The notes below the pieces were generated by a model. The model did not search any database. It was not told the DNA's origin and saw only the letters and a list, made by a program, of their open reading frames with translations. Shown here piece by piece: positions 44,115 through 52,893 of a stretch of 64,000 nt of DNA. The DNA comes from Paenibacillus_AB sp036577625 (GTDB lineage: Bacteria > Bacillota > Bacilli > Paenibacillales > NBRC-103111): NCBI RefSeq assembly GCF_036577625.1, contig NZ_JARBDC010000069.1, forward strand, positions 124,001-188,000, in the 5' to 3' direction. A program made the translations under genes and the position numbers. Each line of letters begins with the position of its first letter. Within the stretch, counting starts at the first letter, position 1.

Positions 44115-44142
44115 GAAAGCCGCCCTTGTCAGGGCGGCTTTC
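44115..44142. terminator. Terminator between HNH and PBP genes
   Basis: Perfect 12-bp stem GAAAGCCGCCCT / AGGGCGGCTTTC with a TGTC loop. The T-run is short, so efficiency is uncertain. The two genes converge here. Confidence 0.7.
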
Positions 44143-44213
44143 TCGTCGGAACGGACCGCGAAGGCGGAGCGGCGATGGTCGGCGCTAAGCCGGCAGCGAG
44201 CCGGCGAAACCGA

Positions 44214-46361
44214 TCAGTCGTCGTCCTCGTCGCGCTTTTGGCCGTTCCCTTTCTTTTCGTCCTTATGCTTGTCGTCCTTTTTCTCGTCTTCTTTTTTCGC
44301 TTTGCCCGGGGGCGTTTTTTTGTTTTCGTCTTCTTTATTTTTGCCGGGGGCGGCGCCGTCGTTTCGTTTGTCCGGCTGCGGCGGCCGCTTGAACGAGCCC
44401 GGCGGAACGTCCTTCAGCGCCAAACTCATCATTTCCTTGAAGACGAGCGCCGGATAATGCCCTCCCGAAGTGGACAAGTAATGGTTCCGGTCCGTCTGGT
44501 CGTAGCCGATCCAAACGGCGCCGACGAGCTCCGGCGTATAGCCGACGAACCAGGCGTCTTTGGAGCCGTCCGCAATTCCCGCGAATTCGTTCGTGGCCGG
44601 CAGCTGCGTCGTTCCGGTTTTCCCCGCGACCGGCCGGCTCATCGCCGCGTTGGAGCCGGTCCCTTCGCGAACGGCGTCCTGCAGCAGGCCGGTCATCGTA
44701 TAGGCGCCGGACGGCGACATGACCGCGACGGGCGCCGGCTTCGCTTCGGCCAGCACCCGACCGTCCGCCGACGTTATTTTGGCGATCGTATGCGCCGGCA
44801 TCATGACGCCGAGGTTCGGAAACGCGCCGTACGCCTGCGCCATCTGCAGCGGGGAGACGCCCTCCTGCATGCCGCCGAGCGCCAGCGCCAAATGGTCGTC
44901 CCCTTTCGCGAACGGGATGCCCAGCTTTTCCGCGAACGACTTGCCCGTCTGCAGCCCGATTTCGTTCAGCAGCCATACGGCCGGAATGTTCCACGACCGC
45001 AGGATCGCTTCACGCAGCGTCACTTCCCCGCGCGTCCGCCGGTCCCAGTCGGTCGGCCGGTAGCCGTTAATGTCGAGCGGACCGTCGTACAGTCCGGAGG
45101 ACGGCCCGTAGCCGCGTTCGATGGCGGGAGCGTAGACGATCAGAGGCTTGAACGACGATCCCGGCTGACGCCGAAGCTGCGTCGCGCGGTTGAAGCCGCG
45201 GTATACGTGCTCCCCCCGTCCGCCGACGATGCCCCGCACGCCGCCCGTATACGGATCGAGGACGACTGCGCCGCTTTGGATCGGCCGGTCCGGCGCGCTT
45301 TGCGGAAACAGCGAGTCGTTGGCGTACGCCGTCTCCATCGCGTGTTGGACGGCCGGATCGAGCTCGGTGTAAACGCGCAAGCCGCCGGCGAGCAGCTGCC
45401 GTTCCGTAAACCCGTACGCTTCGATCGCCTCCTCGATCACCTGGTCGAGGTAGTAGCCGTATTGGCCGCGCAAGCTGCCGACGTCGCTGCCCGCTTCCGG
45501 AAGCGGCTCCGCGATCGCCGTCTTGTACTCGTCGTCCGTAATGTACCCGTCGCCGAGCATGAGTTCCAGCACGAGATTGCGCCGTTCGAGCGCCTTCTCT
45601 TTGTTTTTGAACGGCGAATAGCGGCTCGGCGCTTTCGGCAGGGCGGCCAGCATCGCGCTTTCGGCGATCGTCACCTTTTCGACGTCTTTGCCGAAATACG
45701 TTTTGGCGGCTTGCTGGATGCCCCATTGCCCTTCGCCGAAATAAATCTGGTTCAGGTACGTTTCGAGAATCTTGTCTTTGCTGTACGACTGCTCGATCTT
45801 GAACGCGTACGCCGCCTCGTTCAGCTTGCGGGACAACGTCTGCTCGTTCGACAAAAACATGTTTTTCGCAAGCTGCTGGGTGATCGTGCTGCCGCCCTGC
45901 GAAACGCCCCCGTCCTTCACGTTCCGCACCAGCGCGCGCAAAATGCCGATCGTATCCACGCCGGGGTGATCGTAAAATCTCCGGTCCTCGACCGCGACGA
46001 TCGCTTGGCGCAAATGAAGCGGGATGCGCTCCAGCGGGACGGGGACGATTTTCGAGGACGATACCTCCGACGCCACGCTGCCGTTTTTGTCCAGCAGCTG
46101 CGTCGGCGCCAGCAGCGGATCCGCGAGCTTCGCGATATCGAGCGACCGGACCCACAGCGCAAGCGCGGCAAAGGCGAGCAGCGCGGCCGCGACCGCGGCG
46201 ATCAGCACGAGGCGGACGATGCGGGCCTTCGACTTGCGCTTGCGGGCCGGTTTCCGTGCGCTTGGCGCAGGACGTCCGGGCTTTTTCGACGCGGGACGTC
46301 CCGGATGCGCGCGGCTTGTCGGCCGGTGCGCGCTCGCCGCCGGCTGCTTGGCTCTGTTCAT
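44214..46361 (-). CDS. Class A penicillin-binding protein (PBP1A-like)
   Basis: 715 residues. A basic N-terminal cytosolic tail (1-45) rich in Lys/Arg/Pro precedes a single membrane anchor (about 48-70). The transglycosylase domain (85-260) has EDRRFYDHPG near 125 and GGSTITQQLAKNMF. The transpeptidase domain (330-600) has SSFK near 400, SWN near 459 and KTGTT near 582. The C-terminus is a 50-residue Lys/Asp/Glu tail. It polymerises and crosslinks peptidoglycan. ATG 46361 was chosen because GAGGGGG lies upstream; earlier in-frame ATGs lack one. Confidence 0.95.
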   Translation of the reverse strand: MNRAKQPAASAHRPTSRAHPGRPASKKPGRPAPSARKPARKRKSKARIVRLVLIAAVAAALLAFAALALWVRSLDIAKLADPLLAPTQLLDKNGSVASEVSSSKIVPVPLERIPLHLRQAIVAVEDRRFYDHPGVDTIGILRALVRNVKDGGVSQGGSTITQQLAKNMFLSNEQTLSRKLNEAAYAFKIEQSYSKDKILETYLNQIYFGEGQWGIQQAAKTYFGKDVEKVTIAESAMLAALPKAPSRYSPFKNKEKALERRNLVLELMLGDGYITDDEYKTAIAEPLPEAGSDVGSLRGQYGYYLDQVIEEAIEAYGFTERQLLAGGLRVYTELDPAVQHAMETAYANDSLFPQSAPDRPIQSGAVVLDPYTGGVRGIVGGRGEHVYRGFNRATQLRRQPGSSFKPLIVYAPAIERGYGPSSGLYDGPLDINGYRPTDWDRRTRGEVTLREAILRSWNIPAVWLLNEIGLQTGKSFAEKLGIPFAKGDDHLALALGGMQEGVSPLQMAQAYGAFPNLGVMMPAHTIAKITSADGRVLAEAKPAPVAVMSPSGAYTMTGLLQDAVREGTGSNAAMSRPVAGKTGTTQLPATNEFAGIADGSKDAWFVGYTPELVGAVWIGYDQTDRNHYLSTSGGHYPALVFKEMMSLALKDVPPGSFKRPPQPDKRNDGAAPGKNKEDENKKTPPGKAKKEDEKKDDKHKDEKKGNGQKRDEDDD

Positions 46362-46493
46362 TGATGGTTTCCCCCTCGGCGTTCTCTCTATGTATGTCGT
46401 CATACATATTCGAACGCGCGATTCGAAGTAAGGGGGGGACGGCGGGGCATCCGTATGCAAAACGCCGCAAAAAGCGCTCCGGCGATGCCGAAT

Positions 46494-46694
46494 TTAACGC
46501 CGGCCGCTCGGAAATCCGAAAACGAAAATGATGACGCCGATCAAGCAAAAGACGGGCACGAAAACATTGGCGAAAAATTCGGGCGTTTCGGGCTGAAGCC
46601 CCGTCATCTTGTTTCCTAACCGTTCGACCGTATAAATGGCTGCGGCGGCGAACAAAAATGCGGCTCCGAGCTTATGGTAAAAGTCGTTCCCCAC
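46494..46694 (-). CDS. Small two-helix membrane protein
   Basis: 66 residues of unknown function with two hydrophobic stretches (LGAAFLFAAAAIYTV and VFVPVFCLIGVIIFVFGF). GTG 46694 was chosen because AAGAGG lies eight bases upstream; GTG 46703 is too close to it. It lies upstream of the PBP gene in the same direction, 132 bases apart. No family is recognised. Confidence 0.65.
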   Translation of the reverse strand: MGNDFYHKLGAAFLFAAAAIYTVERLGNKMTGLQPETPEFFANVFVPVFCLIGVIIFVFGFPSGRR

Positions 46695-46780
46695 GGGATG
46701 CACCTCTTCGCGTTTTTCCTTACTATACCATAATTTTCTTCATCCCCGGCCATTTCCCGGTCTTATTCCGGCATTCCGCT

Positions 46781-48214
46781 TCATTTTCGCGTCGGCGCCG
46801 TCCCCGGCTCGTTCTCCAACGCGCGCCGCAGCCGGGCGACGCCCTCCCGAATCGATTCGATCGTCAATCCGCCGTAGCCCATCACGATTTGGTGCTCGTG
46901 CCGTCCGCTTCGAATCGCATAATGCTCCACGGCGTACACCTGCACCCCTTCCGAACGGATGCGCGCGAGCAATGCCGGGGTAAAGCGCGTCCCCGCCATT
47001 TCGACGACCAGATGCATGCCCGCGGCCTGGCCCAAAATGTTCGCCTGCGGCAGCTGCTGCCGCAAGCTGCTTACGAGCGCTTCGCGCCGTTTGCGATAAA
47101 TTTTTTTCATGCGCCGGATATGACGCTCGAAATAGCCCTCTTCCATGAAACGGGCCAAAATGAGCTGCTCCAGCACGGAAGTGTGGCGGTCGGCGAACCA
47201 TTTGAGGCGGCGGTACTCCGGAACGAGCCGTTCGGGCAAAACGGCATAGCCGATCCGCAGCGCGGGCGATAAAATTTTGCTGAATGTCCCGACGTAAACG
47301 ACGCGTTCCGGGTCCAGCCCCTGCATCGAAGGAACGGCGGCGCCTTCGTACGTGAATTCGCTGTCGTAGTCGTCCTCGACAATGTAGCAATCTTGGCGCC
47401 GGGCATACTCGAGCAGCCGGATGCGCCGCTGAATCGGCAGCGTGCCGCCGAGCGGGAACTGGTGGGACGGGATGACGAATACGAAGTCCGGCTTTTCCGC
47501 GGCGGGCAGCTCCTCGGGAACGATGCCTTTGTCGTCCACGGGAACCGGCAGCACGGTCGCCCCCGCATAGGCGAAAATGGCGCGCATTTCGTCCGTCACC
47601 GGATCTTCGACGGCGACGAGCGCGTCCTTTTTGCGCGAAAGCAGCTCCGTAACCAAGTGCAGCGCCTGCGTCGCCCCGGACGTGATGACGATCCGGTCCG
47701 GATGGCAGCGGACGCCTCGCGCCTGCAGCAAGTAACGCGCCAGCACGCCGCGCAGCTCGGGCGCGCCTTCGGCCGGGCCGTAGCCGAAAACGCGCTCCGG
47801 CGCGTCCAGGCACACTTCCTTGGCCAACCGCCCCCACACGGCGCGCGGAAAATAATCGGCGGCCGGATGCGCCGCTCGGAAGTCGATGGCGGCAAGGTCC
47901 GCAACCGTCTCGGCCCGCGCTGCGGCCGGGGCGACGCGCTCCCGCTCCGCCTCCGCGTGACGCGCGAAGGAAGAACCGGCTGCGACGAAGGTGCCCGATT
48001 GCGGGCGTCCCTCGATATATCCTTCGGCCGCCAGCCGCTCGTACGCTTCCAGCACGACATTGCGCGATACGCCGATATTCGCCGCCAGCTCGCGGCTCGA
48101 AGGCATCCGTTCGCCTTCCGCCAGCTCCCGCCGCAAAATGCGCGAGCGCATCTGCTCGTACACTTGCGCCGTCAACGGCACGTCGGCGTTTCGATCGACC
48201 TCGAACCCCAGCAT
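46781..48214 (-). CDS. MocR family regulator (GntR HTH plus aminotransferase-like domain)
   Basis: 477 residues. The GntR-type winged helix (about 12-75) contains SSRELAANIGVSRNVVLEAYERL. A fold-type I aminotransferase-like domain follows, with DDYDSEFTYEG and the PLP lysine near 311 in YVGTFSKILSPALRIGY. MocR proteins bind PLP and regulate vitamin B6, GABA or amino-acid genes. It is divergent from the Asp/Glu racemase at 48328, with paired direct repeats between, so that gene is the likely target. The start at 48214 follows GGGGAGAGG. Confidence 0.94.
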   Translation of the reverse strand: MLGFEVDRNADVPLTAQVYEQMRSRILRRELAEGERMPSSRELAANIGVSRNVVLEAYERLAAEGYIEGRPQSGTFVAAGSSFARHAEAERERVAPAAARAETVADLAAIDFRAAHPAADYFPRAVWGRLAKEVCLDAPERVFGYGPAEGAPELRGVLARYLLQARGVRCHPDRIVITSGATQALHLVTELLSRKKDALVAVEDPVTDEMRAIFAYAGATVLPVPVDDKGIVPEELPAAEKPDFVFVIPSHQFPLGGTLPIQRRIRLLEYARRQDCYIVEDDYDSEFTYEGAAVPSMQGLDPERVVYVGTFSKILSPALRIGYAVLPERLVPEYRRLKWFADRHTSVLEQLILARFMEEGYFERHIRRMKKIYRKRREALVSSLRQQLPQANILGQAAGMHLVVEMAGTRFTPALLARIRSEGVQVYAVEHYAIRSGRHEHQIVMGYGGLTIESIREGVARLRRALENEPGTAPTRK

Positions 48215-48239
48215 CGGCCTCTCCCCTTCCGCAAACAAA

Positions 48240-48290
48240 CTGGTACTTTGAAAACTGTCCGTTCCTGGTACTTTCAGCAACCAGTATAGC
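48240..48290. promoter_or_regulatory. Direct-repeat operator and overlapping divergent promoters for MocR and racemase
   Basis: CTGGTACTTT occurs at 48240-48249 and 48265-48274, a 25-base period typical of MocR-type operators. A plus promoter reads TTCCTG (48262), 17 bases, TATAGC (48285-48290). The minus -10 TATACT (48288-48283) overlaps it. The second repeat covers the racemase -35 box. Confidence 0.65.
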
Positions 48291-48327
48291 ATGGTATGCT
48301 TTGCTTCGAAAGGGAGCGTGAGCGACG

Positions 48328-49068
48328 ATGAAAACGATCGGCTTGATCGGCGGCATGAGCTGGGAATCGACCGCCTTTTACTATAAATACATCAATGAGG
48401 GAGTGAAGGAACGTCTCGGCGGGCTTCATTCGGCCAAATGCCTGCTGTACTCGTTCGATTTCGCGGAGGTCGTGCGGCTTCAGCAGGCGGGGCAATGGAA
48501 ACGGGCCGGCGCGCTGTTGGCGGAAGCGGCCGTTCGGCTGGAAGCGGGCGGCTGCGACGTCGTCCTGATCTGCACGAACACGATGCATACGGTCGCCGAG
48601 GACGTTCAGCGCGCGATCGGCATCCCGCTGCTGCATATCATCGACGTAACGGCGAACGAAGTGAAGCGGCAGGCGATTCGCAAAGTCGGGCTGCTCGGCA
48701 CGCTGTATACGATGGAGCAGCCGTTTTACCGGCAGCGTCTGCGGCAGCTCGGGATCGAAGCGATCGTGCCGGAGAAGGCGGACCGGATCCGGGTACACGA
48801 CGTTATTTTTCGCGAGCTGTGCCGGGGAGAGCTGAACCCTTCGTCCAAAGCGGACTATTTGCACATGATCGGGCGGTTGCGGGAGCAGGGCGCGGAGGGC
48901 GTCATTTTGGGCTGCACGGAAATCCCGCTCCTGATCTCGGAGGAAGACAGTCCTTTGCCGCTTTTCGATACGACCTTCCTTCACGCAAACGCAGCCGTGG
49001 AATATGCGTTGAACGGACGATTGACCTCCCTGCCGGTCCCGTCCGGATTCCCGCAAGAAGCACCGTAA
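48328..49068 (+). CDS. Aspartate/glutamate racemase family protein
   Basis: 246 residues, cofactor-independent two-cysteine racemase. C82 in LICTNTMH and C196 in LGCTEIPLL are the two catalytic thiols, and the start MKTIGLIGGMSWEST is the family signature. It interconverts L- and D-Asp, Glu or a related acid. The promoter overlaps MocR binding repeats, and MocR is transcribed the other way. No clear terminator was found downstream. Confidence 0.94.
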   Translation: MKTIGLIGGMSWESTAFYYKYINEGVKERLGGLHSAKCLLYSFDFAEVVRLQQAGQWKRAGALLAEAAVRLEAGGCDVVLICTNTMHTVAEDVQRAIGIPLLHIIDVTANEVKRQAIRKVGLLGTLYTMEQPFYRQRLRQLGIEAIVPEKADRIRVHDVIFRELCRGELNPSSKADYLHMIGRLREQGAEGVILGCTEIPLLISEEDSPLPLFDTTFLHANAAVEYALNGRLTSLPVPSGFPQEAP

Positions 49069-49126
49069 CGGGCAGGATCGCAAAAAAAAAAAACATGCGG
49101 GGCTTTTCGACCCGGTTTTCGGACTA

Positions 49127-49267
49127 AGGCTAACGAACCGAATAATCGTTATCGGGGCCGATAACGGAAGCTTGAATTTGTAACGAACCCCCATATCGCT
49201 ATTTCCGGAAAAATCGGCTCGTTTCCTTCCATTTTGGCATGATAGCGATGTCCGGATTCGTTAGCCT
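49127..49267. repeat. 141-bp element with terminal inverted repeats (MITE-like)
   Basis: Ends are AGGCTAACGAA (49127-49137) and TTCGTTAGCCT (49257-49267), perfect inverse complements. Inside are CGTTATCGG / CCGATAACG (49147-49166) and ATCGCTAT / ATAGCGAT (49195-49249). There is no coding capacity. It fits a palindromic mobile or repeat element, but copy number is unknown. Confidence 0.5.
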
Positions 49268-49328
49268 GAAAAAACGTCCGTTTTTCCGCCGATAAGCATA
49301 CTACGATTCGTTCCTTCCCGATAACGAG

Positions 49329-49357
49329 AAAAAAGGCTGCCGCCTATCGCGACAGCC
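49329..49357 (-). terminator. Terminator of the decayed DHFR-like gene
   Basis: On the minus strand GGCTGTCG / CGGCAGCC stem (one G-U pair), seven-base loop, then TTTTTT. It begins 22 bases past the TAA at 49379. Confidence 0.75.
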
Positions 49358-49378
49358 GTACGATTCGAATGATGGCCG

Positions 49379-49489
49379 TTACTCCTTGTCCTCCGGCCGA
49401 TACGTCAGCACGACGGCGCCGGAACGGAACGTCCTCGTATCGACAAGGCGAAACGCCTGTTTGGCGTATTCGGCTTGAAACAAACGGTT
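49379..49489 (-). pseudogene. C-terminal remnant of a dihydrofolate reductase/RibD-type protein
   Basis: A reading frame ending FRLVDTRTFRSGAVVLTYRP plus a short tail and TAA resembles the last strand pair of DHFR/RibD C-terminal family proteins. Upstream the frame soon meets a stop and no start or nucleotide-binding part is present. An ATG overlapping the GNAT stop leads only to a 12-residue ORF in another frame. With its intact terminator it looks like the tail of a deleted gene. Confidence 0.45.
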
Positions 49490-49535
49490 ACAATATAACG
49501 TTACGTCACATTCAAGTGGTACTTCCAAATTTCCG

Positions 49536-49985
49536 TCATCCCTTCACCATCTGGATGTACCACATGTCGAAGCCGAGCTGCTCGTAAAAGCCGGCGACTT
49601 GCCGCCAGTTTTTGTTCGACGACCCGACCGTCGCGCGTACGATGCCTTCGGCCTCCGCTTGGTCCAGCAATGCCCGGACGAGCCGGCTTCCGAGTCCGCC
49701 GCCCCGGTGACCTTCCGCTATGTACACCTCGTAGATGTCGAGATACCGCTCCCCCGGCCGGATGACAGAGCTCCCTCCGCTCGTCTTGACCGCGCCGAAC
49801 GTATAAGCGACGATGCCGTCTTCCGTTTCCGCGACGAAAAAATAGTCGCTCAGCTTGGCGGCCAGCTTCTCTTCCGTCCATTTGACGTTTTCGTACCCTT
49901 TCGTAATCCCTTCCTCGGCCCATCGGTTGGACAACCGGACGACCTGCGGAATATCGTTCAACGTGCACGGGCGAACGTTTGCCAT
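49536..49985 (-). CDS. GNAT family N-acetyltransferase
   Basis: 149 residues. The acetyl-CoA binding motif is EGHRGGGLGSRLVRALL (about 92-108), preceded by the beta4 strand LDIYEVYI. The C-terminal GFYEQLGFDMWYIQMVK is typical of the GNAT end. The substrate is not predictable. AAGGAG lies about 11 bases before the ATG. Its stop overlaps an ATG that now leads nowhere, implying that a co-translated partner once followed. Confidence 0.93.
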   Translation of the reverse strand: MANVRPCTLNDIPQVVRLSNRWAEEGITKGYENVKWTEEKLAAKLSDYFFVAETEDGIVAYTFGAVKTSGGSSVIRPGERYLDIYEVYIAEGHRGGGLGSRLVRALLDQAEAEGIVRATVGSSNKNWRQVAGFYEQLGFDMWYIQMVKG

Positions 49986-50044
49986 CTGCGGTCACTCTCC
50001 TTCTTGCAGCTAGCTTGCCAATGTTTGCGGTTTCAATGCAAGCG

Positions 50045-50094
50045 AAAAAAGACGAACCGCTCCCGTCTTCCGTTCCGAAAACGATGGCGGTTCG
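50045..50094 (-). terminator. Terminator of the prenyltransferase operon
   Basis: CGAACCGC / GCGGTTCG arms around a 26-base loop. On the minus strand they are followed by TCTTTTTTCGC. It lies 22 bases past the stop of the gene at 50116. Confidence 0.7.
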
Positions 50095-50115
50095 AACGCG
50101 GCCGATTGCGCCGGT

Positions 50116-50844
50116 CTACTCTTTGATCGTAACCGTCACCGGCGACCATTCGCCGATCACCGTTTGCCCATGCACCGATACGCTGCCTTCCGGCGTCAAG
50201 TCTTTCTCGGTCATAATGCCGAGCGCGATCGTAAACCGGTTGAACTTGATCGGGACGCCGCGCTCCCTGCGCACTTCCACGCCGTTTACGTAAAACGCGA
50301 CTTCGTCGGCCGCCCGGTCGTACGTAATCCGGTACGTATTGAACTCGCGCGCTTTGAAGCTCGTATCTTCCTTGAAAATGCAAAAATAGCGCGTCTTGTC
50401 GGACGGCGGCACCTCGACGCCGGGAAACGGCAGCACGGCGTACACGCTCGCGTACTTGTCGTCTCCGACGAAAAAGTCGAGCGCCGCGCCCGTGGAGAAA
50501 TCGAGCAGGTTCAGCGAGACGTAGCCGTCGTACAAGTCGCCGGGCGCCGTATGCTGCGTACGGGCGCGAATTTGCAGCTCGAAGCCGACTTCCCCGGCTT
50601 CCGGCACTTCGACCTGCTCGACCGAATAATACATATGCTTCGCATTGTCGAGAATTTGCACCTTGTCGTGGCTGCGGCTGAGCGGCGCCCGGACGTACAG
50701 CATGCCGTTTCGCACGATGACGACGGCGTCGGGCTCGCGGTACGACCAGAACGTGCCGTCCGGCAGCGGAAAGCCGCCGATTTTCCACACTTCGCCTTCG
50801 GACAAAATCGTATGAAAATCTCCGAACGTTTTTTGCGTTTCCAT
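50116..50844 (-). CDS. Conserved hypothetical, concanavalin-like beta protein (DUF6081-like?)
   Basis: 242 residues, no signal peptide. It is rich in beta strands, with VTFYVNGVEV-type sequence (VAFYVNGVEVRRERGV) resembling laminin-G/concanavalin folds. The layout recalls DUF6081 family proteins, from memory. Function is unknown. GAGGGG precedes the ATG. It lies 20 bases after the prenyltransferase gene and is probably in its operon. Confidence 0.7.
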   Translation of the reverse strand: METQKTFGDFHTILSEGEVWKIGGFPLPDGTFWSYREPDAVVIVRNGMLYVRAPLSRSHDKVQILDNAKHMYYSVEQVEVPEAGEVGFELQIRARTQHTAPGDLYDGYVSLNLLDFSTGAALDFFVGDDKYASVYAVLPFPGVEVPPSDKTRYFCIFKEDTSFKAREFNTYRITYDRAADEVAFYVNGVEVRRERGVPIKFNRFTIALGIMTEKDLTPEGSVSVHGQTVIGEWSPVTVTIKE

Positions 50845-50864
50845 GAAAACACCCCTCGATCGAA

Positions 50865-51791
50865 TTAGAGCCGCTGCAGCAGTCCTTGCAGCAGCAAAGC
50901 GAGCGCCATCAGCCCCCCGCAGCGGACGGACGCCGTAAGCGAAGCTCCCATAAGCGGCAAATAGGCGCGCGACTCGTTACGGTCCGCGAGCGTGCCGTAA
51001 ACGCGGAACAGGTTCAACGACGTCAGCAAAGCCGGCAGCGCGTACCAGGGCAATGCCTGCAGGGCGACGCATGCGATCAGCGTCAAGTACGCCAACGTCG
51101 CGAGCATGCGCGAAAAGACGAGCGCCCGTTTCTCGCCCCAAACGACGACAAGCGTTTTTTTGCCGGACGCCCGGTCCGCCTGCCAATGCAAAAAATGATG
51201 GTTGAACAATACGAGCGTCGTCAGCAGCCCGATCGGCAGCGACAGCAGCAGCGGCTTGCAGTCGAACTGCCCGAGCTGTACATAATACGTGCCCATAACG
51301 GGCAAAATGCCGAATGACAGCAGGATCGCCAGCTCGCTGTAGCCTTTGCCCCGATACCCGAACTTCAGCGGCGGCGCGACGTAAAAATAAGCGATGAACG
51401 CTCCGAGCGCCCCGATGGCGAGCGGCCACCAGCCGCTGTAAACGCTGACCGCGACGCCGCAGACGAGCGCGGCGGCGAACAGCGCCCAAGTCGCGAATCC
51501 GAACGTTTTCTCCGACAGGACCCCGCCCGCCAAAAAGCCCGAGTTCGTGGATATGGCCGCGGCCGTTTCTTTCGCCGCCAGGTCGACCCCGCTCCGGTAA
51601 TCCCACAAATCGTTGATCATGTTCGAAAACAGATGGGCGCATGCCGCGCCGACCAGCGTCAGTATAAACGGGAACGGACGAAAAACGCCTTCCCACGCGA
51701 AGGCGCCGACGCCGCCCAGCACGACCGGGACGACCATGACCGGAAGCACCCTGGCGCGGGACGCTTTCATCCACAAGCTCAGCTTGTCCAT
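50865..51791 (-). CDS. UbiA family prenyltransferase, MenA-like
   Basis: 308 residues with about nine membrane helices. The first Asp-rich motif is NMINDLWDYRSGVD (near 57-70), and the second is HHFLHWQADRASGKKTL. This pattern and length fit 1,4-dihydroxy-2-naphthoate polyprenyltransferase (menaquinone pathway), although other UbiA activities cannot be excluded because no other men gene lies nearby. AAAGGA precedes the ATG. Confidence 0.88.
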   Translation of the reverse strand: MDKLSLWMKASRARVLPVMVVPVVLGGVGAFAWEGVFRPFPFILTLVGAACAHLFSNMINDLWDYRSGVDLAAKETAAAISTNSGFLAGGVLSEKTFGFATWALFAAALVCGVAVSVYSGWWPLAIGALGAFIAYFYVAPPLKFGYRGKGYSELAILLSFGILPVMGTYYVQLGQFDCKPLLLSLPIGLLTTLVLFNHHFLHWQADRASGKKTLVVVWGEKRALVFSRMLATLAYLTLIACVALQALPWYALPALLTSLNLFRVYGTLADRNESRAYLPLMGASLTASVRCGGLMALALLLQGLLQRL

Positions 51792-51922
51792 GACCCACTA
51801 TCCTTTCCGGTAGGATGAACGAAAAGTATTCAACTTATTATAATTCATAATGTCGGACGGGCGTACAATTAAATGCTGGATTTGCTGTAAGGAACGGCCT
51901 TCCCTGCGAATCTGCCATTATT

Positions 51923-51953
51923 TTGTCATAGGACCGGGAAAGATTCGTATAAT
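51923..51953 (+). promoter_or_regulatory. Possible promoter of the NAGPA-domain gene
   Basis: TTGTCA at 51923 and TATAAT at 51948-51953. The 19-base spacer is long, so the call is tentative. It lies 47 bases before the GTG start. Confidence 0.35.
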
Positions 51954-51999
51954 GATAGCAAGAACGTCTATCATTCTTTTTCCGGCAAGGAGTGAACTT

Positions 52000-52815
52000 G
52001 TGCGAGTCGTCGTCGTTCGTCTTCGTTTCCGCAGCCGTCCCGGTTCCCGCACGTATTGGATCGGCTTGGCCGTCTTGCTGCTGGTCGGCATCGTACTCGG
52101 CATTCTCCTGAGGATGCCCGATTCTTCGGAAAAAACCGCCGCATACCGGTACGACAAATGGAATTCTTCCAACGGCGTGGTGCTCCATACCGTTCAAACG
52201 ACTCCCGACCGAATCGAGCTGAAGGCGATCGATACGAACGTGACGGCGACGCCTTATGTCGGCGTCAACGGAGGCTTCTTCTGGGAGGGCTCGCTTCTGA
52301 GCATCGCCGTCGTGAACGACGCGCCGCTGAAAGGATCGCCCGGCGATTACGGATCGGGCTGGTACAATACCGGCGTGGACGGCCATCTGCGCCGCGGCAC
52401 GCTCGTTTGGGACGAAGCGGCCGGCCGCTTTTCCGTTCAAACCGTCCTGGAGGCGGACGAGCTCGTCGTTGCGGATCGGCGCCGGTTTTGGGCGCAGGGC
52501 GGGGTCAGCATGAACGTCACCGACGAAGCTTCGTTTGCGGCGAGCATGATCGCCGAGCAAATGCCCGCCTACGACGAAAACCGGATGCGCACCGGCATCG
52601 TCTACGATCGCGACAACCGGCTCTATTTGATCGTGACGCCGACGCCCTGCACCGCCGGCCAATTCCGCTCCGCCATCGTCGAGAAATTCGGCGCGGGCCG
52701 GCTCGTCGACGGCATCTTTCTCGACGGGGACGGTTCATCGCAGCTGCAAACGAAGCGAACGAAGCTGGCCGGCGACCGGCGGCAAGTGTTCCAAATGGTC
52801 GCGATCGCGGGATGA
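52000..52815 (+). CDS. Phosphodiester glycosidase (NAGPA-domain) family protein, membrane anchored
   Basis: 271 residues. Basic N-terminus then one membrane helix (about 20-38), so the catalytic part is outside the cell. Family motifs GVNGGFFW and DGIFLDGDGSSQL near the end match the NAGPA/DUF2233 fold, which removes GlcNAc from phosphodiester-linked sugars and acts on cell-wall polymers in bacteria. GTG 52000 has AAGGAG nine bases before it; an ATG at 51850 has none. It is divergent from the prenyltransferase gene. Confidence 0.85.
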   Translation: MRVVVVRLRFRSRPGSRTYWIGLAVLLLVGIVLGILLRMPDSSEKTAAYRYDKWNSSNGVVLHTVQTTPDRIELKAIDTNVTATPYVGVNGGFFWEGSLLSIAVVNDAPLKGSPGDYGSGWYNTGVDGHLRRGTLVWDEAAGRFSVQTVLEADELVVADRRRFWAQGGVSMNVTDEASFAASMIAEQMPAYDENRMRTGIVYDRDNRLYLIVTPTPCTAGQFRSAIVEKFGAGRLVDGIFLDGDGSSQLQTKRTKLAGDRRQVFQMVAIAG

Positions 52816-52859
52816 ACCGAATGAAGGGCGTACCTGGCAGCGGAAGTTGCGCGCACAAA

Positions 52860-52890
52860 GCCGAATTCACTCGAATTCGGCCGTTTCTTT
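52860..52890 (+). terminator. Terminator of the NAGPA-domain gene
   Basis: GCCGAATTC-ACTC-GAATTCGGC perfect 9-bp stem followed by CGTTTCTTT. The T-run is interrupted, so strength is moderate. Confidence 0.65.
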
Positions 52891-52893
52891 GCG

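Larger units (their letters stand above)
49069..49378. other. 310-base intergenic region with inverted-repeat element and poly-A tract
   Basis: No gene. It holds an A12 tract just after 49080, a repeat-like element at 49127-49267, and a minus-strand terminator at 49329-49357 belonging to the gene remnant at 49379. Confidence 0.6.

Noticed and set aside
44335..44994. 219-codon minus-strand frame inside the PBP gene
   Set aside because: It is a frame-shifted shadow of the transpeptidase domain.
50053..50094. Inverted repeat considered as a riboswitch stem
   Set aside because: Position after a stop codon with a T-run on the minus strand fits a terminator.
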